Below are positions 54,825-64,000 of a DNA stretch of 64,000 nucleotides, piece after piece. A program made the position numbers and the translations under genes. Source of the DNA: Galerina marginata (Eukaryota > Basidiomycota > Agaricomycetes > Agaricales > Galerinaceae); the NCBI GenBank assembly GCA_023014335.1, contig JAECYW010000009.1:620001-684000 (forward strand), read 5' to 3'. Under the pieces are notes generated by a model, which was not told the DNA's origin, did no database searches, and saw only the letters and a program-made list of their open reading frames with translations. The first letter of the stretch is position 1, and each line of letters starts with the position of its first letter.

Positions 54825-57257
54825 TCAAGTCGTCCACACCTGGTTGGCGTTCCCGGCTGAGCACTGCCAGGTTTGAACTTGGTTGCCGTTTGTTAAGGAA
54901 CCGTTGGTAAGATCCAAGCATTGATCTATTTGGATGAGAGACCAGTTAACGGATGCACTTGGGTCAAAAGGGGACGACGTACCTTGAACAGATAGCACTA
55001 GTTTATTGTCACTACCATAAGTCCAGGTCTGAGCAGCGAGATTGGCGAAACACGTCCAAATTTTCATTCCAATACCATTCGCAGGAGCTGTGAACGAAAG
55101 AGTTATAATACAAAGCAGTCCTAGGTAAGCGGGCACATACCTGAACCGGCATCAAGACAGAAATTAGTTCCTGATACGCGGACGGAGGTGGTACCGTGAT
55201 TAATGACCCATTTCTGTGCTCCGGTTCCATTGCAATCGTATCTGAGGCGATCATTGATAAGTTTAGATACCCACAACCAGAAAATTATCATACATTTGCA
55301 CAGGAGTTCCATTCGCATACGTGGCTGCGCGAACATCCAAGCATTTGTTCGTGTTTCCATTTGGATGGATTGAAACTTCGGTTGGAGCAGGAACCACGTC
55401 GCCTTGAATACCCGTGGGGAAAGTGAACAGCCCTTTTGGATCGTAGGTATTCTTGAGGTCATGTAGACGAGAGTAGTGAGCGCCGAAGTACAATTGTTGC
55501 CCTGCCGAAGGTGTGAAATTGGAAGAACGGAGTTCCAGATAGGACACTTACAGTTCTGGAGGCGATCATCAACATAATTAGGATATGCACTGGCAGAGGT
55601 TGATTAGGAGATGCGAGGATGAAAAGCACAGCGTAAAAGGATACATACCCATAGTCCCATCCTGCCGGGCTATTATTGATTAAACTGTTGACCATGCCGT
55701 CCAAGAAGGTCAACCCATCAGAGGGGTACGGTGGGTTGCTGCTGAATGAATACGAGTAAAACTGGAATGTGAATATCGAACTTCTGTGGGCGAAAGCAGT
55801 CGCATCCGGACCAACAGCGTTTATTGCTGAGTTCGATCCTCCGTAAAGTTCAGCCTGTACGAACCAACCCTACAGCGAAGTGTAAATAAACCGTGAAGGA
55901 GGAAACTGAGCAGGAAAAACGTACAGAATCGGCGGTAAAGCCAGCATTGGCAAGATAAGTCATGAATGCTCTTCGAGCGGCGTCGCTAATAGGTGAAGCC
56001 TGCGGGGTCGTCAACGATTTGGCGTAGAATGTATCGTGGGTGTCCGGGCCAGAAGCTGTGTTCAGCGGCAATCCACCGGTCAAGGACGCAACACTGTTGA
56101 TATAGGTCCCGACGTTGCGACCACTATCACGCGGTGGTGGCATAGTGGCTAGGAATGGGGCAATCACTGCATCCAGGCCATTGGCTGGACCATACCAGCC
56201 ACCTCCCAAGCTGAAGACGACCCGTCCTTGAGCGCTACCTTTCGTGAACGTAATTTCCGGCCCAAATTGAGCAGGGATTCCGCTCTGAACAAACGTTTGG
56301 AACGAGCCAAAAGCATTCGCGGCGTCGACAGCAGTCATGTCCCAGTTATATCCGAGAATGGTCGCGGATGCGGGAACAGGGTAAGTTTTGAACGTGATTG
56401 ACGTCGTGATACCGAAAGAGCCGGCGGCGCCTCGCAAAGCCTGTAGGATATTTTTGTTACTGGTTGATAACTGACCATCTAGAACCAGGCGCTTACCCAG
56501 AATAGATCTGAATTAGATGAGCTCGAGGCAGTCTTGAGAGATCCGTCGGCAAGCACGACGTTGATCGACAGGATATTGTCTAGCGTCAAACCCCACATGC
56601 GGGCGGTGAACCCGTAGCCACCATAGCCTACCGAAAGTGTCAATTATATACCCACCAGGAAGCGAAAGTCGGTTTTCTTACCGGAATGACCGCCAATGCC
56701 CACATACGAACATGTGCCGTGTGGAAGCGCTCTTCCTTTGTTATTCAGGGCTAAAGCGATGTCACCGAGTCGATTTCCGGTCCCAACGACCGCGTTGCCA
56801 GATGCTGGGTCAACCGTGATAGAGTTGAAATTCCTCATGTCAACGACGACCACATTATCCTGGCCGCCAAGCCCGTTCGCGATGTAGCTATGCTATAAGC
56901 GAATAAGCAATTGCTTGGAAGGAGCAGGACGGATGTACTTACACCACCACTACGACCAACGACTTGCACATTGTTAGCAGCGCTGGCCAAAAGAATGGTC
57001 GATACGTGCTGAGGCGTTGATGGAAGAGCAATGGCGGCAGGCTGGAAGGTATAGCGTCGGTTAACTAAAAGTCCCAGTCAGTCGAAAAACTAAAAGCGAC
57101 AAAACGAATGCTTACAAGCCTGGCTGAGAGTCGCGTATTGTGAGTCGCCCGGGAATGAGACAGTAAAGCCCTGTCCCGTCAGAGCTGAGTGAAGGTCGGC
57201 ATTGGCGACCGCGAACAAGCCCAGCAGCGCCGAAAGGCTGAGTGAAATTCGTACCAT
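54825..57257 (-). CDS. Secreted FAD-linked oxidase (BBE/AA7-like) fused to a ricin-B-type beta-trefoil lectin
   Basis: Ten exons (57257-57116, 57064-56943, 56892-56682, 56627-56497, 56440-55925, 55869-55649, 55589-55552, 55501-55294, 55241-55141, 55087-54825) join in frame to 650 residues. Signal peptide 1-20 (MVRISLSLSALLGLFAVANA). The FAD-binding PCMH domain has both covalent attachment sites: His89 in RSGGHSY and Cys149 in HGTCSYVGIGGH. The BBE segment near 448-470 reads GAYPNYVDDRLQNWQQLYFG. From about 500 on, beta-trefoil repeats follow with CLDV, QKW, CLD, QTW, CLDL, QVW (QxW-type motifs). AA7 oxidases oxidise oligosaccharides at C1, and the lectin may anchor it to glycans; substrate unknown. 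No disruption. Confidence 0.88.
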
Positions 57258-58600
57258 CCTGGGGGTTTCGTCAAGGATGCAGGGCCGGATCTTTTGACGA
57301 GTCTCTTTTATACCGCTGATGATTTCATTTGCACCCTAGCGGGGGCGGTCATAACATCCCGTGAGCCGGTACTAAAAGGGGTCCAAACAAGATCGTTGTC
57401 AGTGTAATGCGTGGATGTCGGGTTGGTCGTCGGCGACTGTCGGGGTGGTGCACAGCAAACCCTAATCTGGAGAGAGCGGGCTGTCGGTCGCACGACCCAC
57501 CGACAATCCGGTCCGAGTCGGCAGGAATTATTCAGCGTAACATTTGAAAGACTCTCTTCAGCGTTTGCTTAGGTCCTGCTGTGTCGGAAAGGCAAACATA
57601 CAAGTGATAGCGTCAACGTAATGGTTTAACAAGACGGCAGGGTTCTGATCTGAACGTCATAAGGTGTGCCTGTTTGTAAACGTGTTTATTGTCGTTGGGT
57701 CCGAAATTTCAAATGGGGCTTGGGCGGTGCGAGTAGACTCAGTAGAGGAACGGTGCGCTCTTTCACTCTGGGTGCAAGACATCCGATATCTCAAGAGTGA
57801 ATGTTATTCATTTACTGTCTAGCCTTCAAAGGAATCCATTGTAAGCCAACCCACAGAGGCATGTTATTTCAAAATTTTTAGCAATGGTTCCCAAACGCAT
57901 TTTAGTCAGGTACACAGACCTTCATTATGGACGTTGTCCAAGATTCTAATCACAGCGATCTTGTTATGGCATCCTTGCCCAAGGCGTTCTAGAGTATGCT
58001 GGTGCATTACCTGCAAAGCCCGAAGATAGGCATTGTGGTTAGAGTCCAGCCAATTCCCCATTCTTCAACGCCTCGGAAATGGAGTGGTCTTTCAATGGCG
58101 CTAAGGACCCAAGGAAACGAAGGTCAGCTTCGGCGACGAAGTCAAATCGTCAGAATACACGGGCGGAGAGAACACTGCTGCTAGCCTCCTAAAGTTACCT
58201 CCTGACCGAGACTAAGTGGGGTATTGCGATCTATACCCCTCATGAAAGCTGAAGTGGCGCGGGCGTGCTTCTGCTCAAGCTAAAAGTAAGCAGTTAGTCG
58301 ACATTAAACCCCTGATAACCAACGGACCTACTGAAGGTCCGCATTTTCGAAGGACTACAGTAGCAATGATCTTATATTGCTAGTTGATCTTCTGTGAAAG
58401 TAAGGAGCAATTGAAAGAGCAAAACCCATGAAGCTTGGGAGATCGTGCCACAACCTCCAAATCGGTAGACGCGAAGAGTAGCAGTTGTATCCCCGATCGA
58501 CAGGACTGATGGGAACCCATCAGTATTGGGCGTGGAACAGAGCTCGTCGATGCGAACTGCAGCAAAAGAACGTCCGACGTGTTCTCTCTGCCTCTCGGTC
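57258..58600. other. Intergenic, no gene supported
   Basis: Promoter side of the oxidase-lectin gene, then sequence with only short frames. A TTTATAC stretch lies about 50 bases upstream of the oxidase ATG (57,305-57,315). Confidence 0.45.
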
Positions 58601-58639
58601 GTCCTTGTACCTCCGCTCTAGAGACTAAACTGCAGCCTA

Positions 58640-59000
58640 TAGCCTGAGTTAAAGGCCAAGCATGAACACGTCATCGCCTTTGCCCTCGCCGCTTCTCTCG
58701 CTTCCAAATTCGACACCAGATCACCTGTCATCGTTTACAGACGCGACGCAGAGAAAAACCATAGTGAATACGTGGCCATCGAGAAGGCACGCCAGTAAGG
58801 CAGACGCAGCTAGCGAATCCTGAGGGTGATGTGGAATAGTTTGCCAGCGCGGACCAATACAGTTCGCCTGTACACCTTCTCCGGGCTGGATATGTCCACG
58901 CGACAGACGCTGGAGAGATTAGATCACCGGAATGGCCTATGTTGGTGGCGGCGCTCATTCGGTTCGCAAAGGTACGGGTAACGTCTTTCTTCACTTCATA
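58640..59000 (+). pseudogene. Degraded coding fragment, family unknown
   Basis: Two protein-like stretches lie in different frames. At about 58,649 the frame reads HVIAFALAASLASKFDTRSP and continues to IEKARQ and a stop. At about 58,848, in another frame, it reads FASADQYSSPVHLLRAGYVH and on to MLVAALIRFAK. Stops and a frame change between them suggest an old gene remnant. I do not recognise the family; chance open frames are possible. Confidence 0.25.
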
Positions 59001-60039
59001 AAAAGGCTTCTGTGGTTTCAGGCAATTCATTCGACAAGCGCAACTGAGACCAGAGCCGTCGGGGCACTGATTGGAAGCTATTCAAGGATGTTCGCCTTGA
59101 ATCGTAGGGCCTGATGACATTGGATTGTTTCCGTCGGTTATATCGCAGCGCGAGCAATGAGCTGCAAGGCAGAGTGCGCAGAACTATAAGGAAGAAGGTG
59201 ATTCCCATCCTATGGTGCCTTGCCACGCACGTCAAGATAATCCGATTTTCCAAACGATGATAATTAGACAGAAGTCAACACCATCGATGTCGGTTAAATT
59301 ATGATTAAACGGTGGTTGGTTGGTCTTGGGACGAAACCTGGAAGCCAAGAGAAGTAGCAGTCGTGCGTCTCGCACTTGGGTAGAGAAAAACTCGGGCAAC
59401 CAAAGTAGGGTCATATAGAGCGTCCGGGAGGTCATCTGAAACGCAGAATCAAATTGCTGTTAAAAAGGCGTTCATGTATGGTTGGCTACCAAGAAGGTGT
59501 ATCATCAGCTTTCCAGACACTCATGTTGAATTGAGAGCGGACGGGTTGCTAAATTCCGTTCGGGTTGGGTAGAGATCACCGTTGAGCGGCACGAAAACCT
59601 AGCAGCAGAAGGTCGTAGGTGGGCCGACGATGCCCACAGGCGAGGAGAAAGCCCTTGGTGAGTTTCTGAGTATCACTCGTACGAAGGTCGTCCGCTGCGT
59701 GTTTGATAAGCTTAAATAGAATGATGAGAGAAGTTAAAGAACTTATAACGATAGTTCGCTGCATGTACAGGTGGGACGAAACGGCATTAGGTGGGACGAG
59801 ACGGGAAACGAGGGGCAAAAAAGTCAAACATACGTTCAAAAACAAAACAGCATTGCGCGACTCCTCCGTACCCTCAGTAAACGCATTGCTGTAGCCCTGG
59901 AAAGATTTAGAGGCCGAGGTGCAATTCTCAAGAAAATTCTGATCTGACGGTCTTGTACTGGAATCCGATTGAGAACTAGGATGGTATAGAACTTTGGATT
60001 ATGATAGCGTGAAAAAAGAAGCGAAACATACACACGAAG
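59001..60039. other. Intergenic, no gene supported
   Basis: Short frames only. Contains GGTGGGACGA-type short repeats near 59,770-59,800. A hydrophobic frame on the minus strand (59,576-59,845) is not accepted as a gene. Confidence 0.4.
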
Positions 60040-60327
60040 TCACGCATCGTTGGGAATGACATAGACACTCAGTGCCAGCCGATTCCGTCCACCTTGTTGG
60101 GTGAACCAGACCCAGGGCTTATGAACCAGCTCCAGGCCTATATCTCCTACCTCAAGTCCTCGCCTCATCCGCCCGTCCGAAGGTTCGCTTAGCCCAGAAA
60201 CGAGTGAGCCATTGCTATTCCTTGGGGTGATTAAAAAGAGGCTATATGAACGCTTGTCTTCCTGGGTCTCGAGCTTATCGGGGTAATTAAGAGAATAACG
60301 GACATTCTTTGAGAGAGATAATGACAT
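60040..60327 (-). CDS. Small hypothetical protein
   Basis: A 95-codon frame starting MSLSLSKNVRYSLNYPDKLE, with ITPRNSNGSLVSGLSEPSDG and WVWFTQQGGRNRLALSVYVI. A TTTATAAG box at about 60,372-60,381 lies about 50 bases upstream, the best promoter evidence in this region. A GTGAGT-like continuation past 60,040 (ATGC|GTGACT) could add exons. No family recognised. Confidence 0.35.
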   Translation of the reverse strand: MSLSLSKNVRYSLNYPDKLETQEDKRSYSLFLITPRNSNGSLVSGLSEPSDGRMRRGLEVGDIGLELVHKPWVWFTQQGGRNRLALSVYVIPNDA

Positions 60328-61062
60328 GAGGAGGTGGGGTGATGGTGGTTGGAACTTGGAAATCAGCGAAGCTTATAAAGGGGTTTAGCTACACAAACAC
60401 AAACAATCTATTCTGCGGACGCACTTGCAGGACGTCCAATCACAGGTCTACTTTCAACCTTTTTCTGTCGAAACAAATGACGTTTTTGCCGTCATTCAAA
60501 TATTGGTTCATCGGCCTCGCAAGGTCGTCACTTCCTCTAAGAGTCTAAGAGTCAAGATCCACCACACTTGCCGAGAATGTTGACAGCACTTTCTTCATCA
60601 ATGGCCATTTCTCCGCTCAAGATTGACCCCCGCTGAGATATTGACACCTGCTGAATTGGTGAACATTGACAAGCAAGGAACTCCTGGCCGATTATTTCTG
60701 GATTTATTTGGGTTCGGGTCCGTGTACACGCGTAATACCCTGAATGCATGCTAAGTTAAAATTTTCTCTTCTCGAGCCCTATTTATTGAAGGAATTTCCT
60801 CCGTCCACCAGTTCAAAATCTTCTCGGACTGGTCATTCCATAAAAATTACCCTTTGACTTATCTGTGCTTTAACGCTTTGCGTTATTCCGGGCGGCATAC
60901 GCTTCACACGTTACTTCGTCAATTTACGTTAAACTGGATTGTGGTTCTCAAGACAGGACAGCCTGTGAGTTCGAAGTTTTCAAAGGACCGATATCCGGAG
61001 GGTAAAATGCGAAGAATCTATGATTGAACAACAGTGCCTAGGTCGCACGTGTACTTTTCAGT
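60328..61062. other. Intergenic
   Basis: TATA box region of the 60,040 gene, then sequence with only a 65-codon minus-strand frame (60,749-60,552) of no recognisable type. Confidence 0.4.
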
Positions 61063-63166
61063 CCCCCACCTTATCCGTATGGACTCCATGGATTCCATGG
61101 ATCTGCAATAATTCCATGGAATCCATATGGATACCATGGATCCACAATGGTTCCATGAATTTCCATGTGGATTCCATGGACTCTCCATGAACTTTACGAG
61201 GACAACATAAAGTCCAAGGTAAGCACTATGGAATCCATGGAATCCATGTGGAGTCCATAGTGTCCATAGTGTCCATGGAATCCATGGATTCCATACGGAC
61301 TACTTACTTAAATGTAGAAGATGACATATAAAAACAAATAAATTTATTAAGAAACAACTATATACAGATATTATTATTATTACACAGCTATGGGGGGAGG
61401 CTGGGGGTACCAACCGAGTCCTGCAGCTAGCGCGCGACCGACGGCACGAGCGCCGGCGCAGCAGCCACGCCCACTGTCGAAGCCGCGACCCCCGTCGCAC
61501 GCGCTCGTTTCGACGTCGTCGGTGGTGTGGTCCGGCCTCGTCGTTTGACGTACCCCGTGTTGCCGTCGTCCGCGTCACCGTCCCTCGCGTTGCTGTCGTT
61601 CGCATCAATGGCGATGCGACGGGGGTGGGGAAGCTGTTGGCGGGGTCAGCAGGGTGGAGGGTGGGGGTTAGGCCCTACTCACCGGGGTTGTGTCGAGCGA
61701 GCGCGAGCGCGTGGCGTCTGGGGCTGGGTCGGCAGCAACGCGGGGAGGGGTGGGGCTACTCACCATCCTGCGGGGCTGTGACGTGGCGCCTGGCAGTGGT
61801 GCGTCCACCCTCCACAGAACTGCGGAGGGGGAATGACGGCGGCGGGGTGGTCGCGACTCCGGGTCGCGCAGGACGTGGGGGTGGGCTCCGCATCCTGCGA
61901 TGCCTGTTGGCTACTCACGAGGGAGGCGCGGGGCTCACGCGCCTCCCTCGTGGTTTGCCGGCGTGTTTTCTGTAGGAAACGGTTAGCGGGGGAGGAGGGG
62001 AATGTGGTGGGGCGCACCTTGCTGCCCCCGGCGGTCTTCGTTCTCTCTCCCTTTCCCGGTGCCGTCGTTCCCTCGCCTTCGTTATCCCCCCGCGTCGGTC
62101 GCTCCCGCGGCGTCGTTCGTGCTGGCCGGTCGTTTGGTCTTCCGGGGTAGCTGCTGCCGTCGTCGTCAATCGCCCCGCGGTGTCGCTCGTGGGGCCGTTT
62201 CGTCCTCTGGGGGTGTCTGGGCTGTGGGGGTTGGTTAGCAGCGAGATGGGACGGCGGTGGGGCCCTACTCACCGTCCTGCTGCTTTGACGTGGCACTGCG
62301 GTGCCCTCCGTTCTCCCCCGCGTCGTTTACCCCGCGCGACCGGCTTCGAACGGTCGGGCGGCGCGTTTCCTGTCGAAAAGGGTTAGCGGGGGGCAGGGAA
62401 GAGGGGTGGGCACTCACCTTACGGCCCATTCCCCGTGTTTCTTGTCATCTCGCTCGGGCGACGCTTGGCGTGGCGTGTCGGTTTCCCGTCGCCGTCGTCG
62501 TTTGGTCCCGGGGCGTGGTTTGTGTTCGGGTCGTGAGGGCTCGGGGCGGGGAGCGGACGGTGGAGTGGGCTTGGGCGTGACGGCGGCGACGGACGTGGAT
62601 GGGATGGGTGGATGGGTGGAGTGGTGGAGTGGTGGAGGTGGGAACGAAGAAGAAATGAACCAAACGCGTCAAAGTTTACTGCCACGGAGCGCGGGAAAGG
62701 TCACGTGACCCAAACACGTATATGTAACTTATAATTTTGTACGTAGATGTCGGCTCTGTGGCTCAACGGTTTGGCGCGCTACCTTTTCGGCACGAGGCTG
62801 TGGGTTCAATTCTCCCTGTGTGCAATTTTTTTTAAGGCCACTAAATAATTAAATTGGGACACTTCCATGTGGATTCCATGGATAAACTACTAATAATCCA
62901 TGGAATTCATGTGGAATATTCATGGAAATTAAAATTATATTTATTCTGTGGATTATCCGTGGATTGTCCGTGGAATCCATCAAAAAAGTCCATGGATACC
63001 ACAAAATTCAACAATTCCATGGATTTATCCACGGAAAATCCATGGAAAAAAGTCCCAATTTGGCTGTGTTCTCTGCCAAAATAAAATGGCTATGGACTAC
63101 CATGGATTACATGGATTCCGTGTGGATATGTATAAATCCACGGAATCCGTATGGAAAAGGTGGGGG
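61063..63166. mobile_element. 2.1 kb palindrome-rich, GC-rich inverted-repeat element
   Basis: Both ends carry related inverted sequence: left CAGTCCCCCACCTTATCCGT from 61,059, right, read inward, CACTCCCCCACCTTTTCCAT. Inside each end is an array of about 200-300 bases made of TCCATGGA, ATTCCATGGA and GGATTCCATG palindromes (61,080-61,300 and 62,860-63,160). The core (61,390-62,700) is strikingly GC-rich and contains repeated blocks with GTTAGCGGGG(G)... and CTACTCACC. No transposase frame is convincing. No target-site repeat is evident (GTACTTTT left, ATAAGTCC right). Probably a non-autonomous foldback-type element; family unknown. Confidence 0.6.
62752..62833 (+). ncRNA. tRNA-like Pol III unit (degenerate)
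   Basis: A-box TGGCTCAACGG (62,758-62,768) and B-box GGTTCAATTCT (62,803-62,813) are correctly spaced and followed by an eight-T run (62,826-62,833), a Pol III terminator. The middle (CTACCTTTTCGGCACGAGGC) resembles an anticodon arm. The acceptor ends (GGCTCTG and TGTGTGC) pair poorly, so this is more likely a tRNA-derived sequence or SINE head than a working tRNA. It lies inside the 2.1 kb element. Confidence 0.45.
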
Positions 63167-63814
63167 AGTGATAAGTCCTCGTCGACAGCGATCATCCTAA
63201 AGGCTAACAAGAGGCCCGAGACGGTTACAGGTGTAATTTGCCCACTACAATACAAGTATATCCCAAGGAGCGCCAGAAAACTCGACCAATGTGAGGCAGA
63301 AGGCGCCTACCCGTCGCTATAAATGGAAGGTTGTTGACATCAGACCAGGCAGTTTCCTCTTCCAGTTTTGCGAGTTGGATTATCTGACGTATGCTGACTA
63401 GTTCAGTGTTCCGTTATAGTAATTCTATACCCCCAGACACAACGAACCTGAACAGCACGGCACCCGCTAGCATTCTGTGTTGTCCGTGCTCTAGCATTCA
63501 AATACGTCATCAGGTCAGTCAGTGGTGACATGAAACTGCTATGAAATCCTGATCTAGAATTATGTGTCGAGCACAACTTTAGTCTACATCTTTAAATTAT
63601 GCATCGATTGTGCGACCAACGTTTAAAATTCCTTTAAGGCTACACAAACGACCCGTCGAACCTTGTTGCCCAGGAGAAAAGTTTCCATTGTCCTACTACC
63701 GTTACACAATGTAAAAATACCTACAAGAGTTTGCAGCCCCAAAATGTTACGGCGCCACGAAGAAAATACGACACTTGTACCAGAAAGGATCTAATACCTT
63801 TAGTATTTGTGTGT
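63167..63814. other. Intergenic
   Basis: AT-rich, no gene supported. Contains the 3' region of the gene at the right edge. Confidence 0.5.
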
Positions 63815-64000
63815 TCAAAAGTTATATGATCCGATACCGCTAGGTTCGTCTTCGTCCTCGTCGTTAATATTCCTCAACCGAAATTTGGACATATCCTGTA
63901 CCAAAGTGACATCTGGCATCTCAATTGGTTCGCAGTTGAGGCAGTCGGCACCCCTTGGGCTAATATCGGCGATGGAGTAGAGGTGGGTGACGAAGCTCCT
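63815..64000 (-). CDS. 3' end of an unrecognised gene (partial)
   Basis: A 61-residue open frame enters from the right edge: RSFVTHLYSIADISPRGADC, then LNCEPIEMPDVTLVQDMSKF, then an acidic stretch (NDEDEDEP) and GIGSYNF before TGA at 63,815-63,817. Reading is uninterrupted to the window end and the composition is protein-like. Family not recognised; it may also be the last exon of a longer spliced gene. Confidence 0.5.
   Translation of the reverse strand, partial: RSFVTHLYSIADISPRGADCLNCEPIEMPDVTLVQDMSKFRLRNINDEDEDEPSGIGSYNF

Noticed and set aside
61300..62708. Several 80-178 codon frames in the GC-rich island
   Set aside because: High GC removes stop codons in all frames. The translations are Arg/Pro/Ser-rich with no domain, and overlapping frames on both strands are equally open.
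62752..62823. Functional tRNA gene
   Set aside because: A- and B-boxes are good, but only one Watson-Crick pair plus wobbles form in the acceptor stem and one T-stem pair is broken. Kept as a tRNA-like unit only.

Overview
The window looks like part of a mushroom-forming basidiomycete (Agaricomycetes) genome. The evidence is dense short spliceosomal introns (about 50-60 bp), three class I hydrophobins, a fungal G-protein alpha subunit, many F-box proteins of the type expanded in Agaricomycetes, and a transposase of the KDZ (Kyakuja-Dileera-Zisupton) superfamily. All products were assigned by reading the translation and rebuilding the introns by hand; no database was searched.

Layout. 0-8.6 kb: 3' part of an M3 metallopeptidase, a MYND-finger protein, three class I hydrophobins (+,-,+) and a UPF0303/HbpS-like protein. 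9.6-23.4 kb: an old tandem duplication of F-box genes, all on the minus strand and each with a related 3' flank. One copy (16.2-17.5 kb) is broken by two 1.38 kb elements with long inverted ends. A tiny secreted CBM1-like gene lies in one flank. 23.4-45.5 kb: a 22 kb transposable element inserted into a fourth F-box gene, whose 3' part lies at 23,065-23,448 and whose 5' part lies at 45,515-46,823, with a 10-base direct repeat (GAAAATTCGG) at both junctions. The element has degenerate terminal inverted repeats, about 3.3-3.5 kb of inverted subterminal repeats on each side, a KDZ transposase inactivated by one in-frame TGA, and five further genes. 47.4-57.3 kb: two F-box genes of a second subfamily, a secreted basic protein, a G-alpha gene lacking the switch I arginine, and an AA7/BBE-type flavin oxidase fused to a beta-trefoil lectin. 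57.3-64 kb: mostly gene-poor, with a 2.1 kb GC-rich element bounded by palindrome-rich TCCATGGA arrays, and the 3' end of an unrecognised gene at the right edge.

How the parts relate. The conserved housekeeping or signalling genes are the peptidase, MYND protein, UPF0303 protein and G-alpha. Secretion and cell-wall functions are the hydrophobins, CBM1-like peptide, flavin oxidase-lectin and small secreted protein. These surround a mobile-element-rich, duplication-rich middle. The best candidate for something undescribed is the 22 kb KDZ element: it has matching target-site repeats, an identifiable empty-site gene and cargo genes, so it resembles in architecture the cargo-carrying giant transposons of ascomycetes but is built around a DDE-type KDZ transposase.
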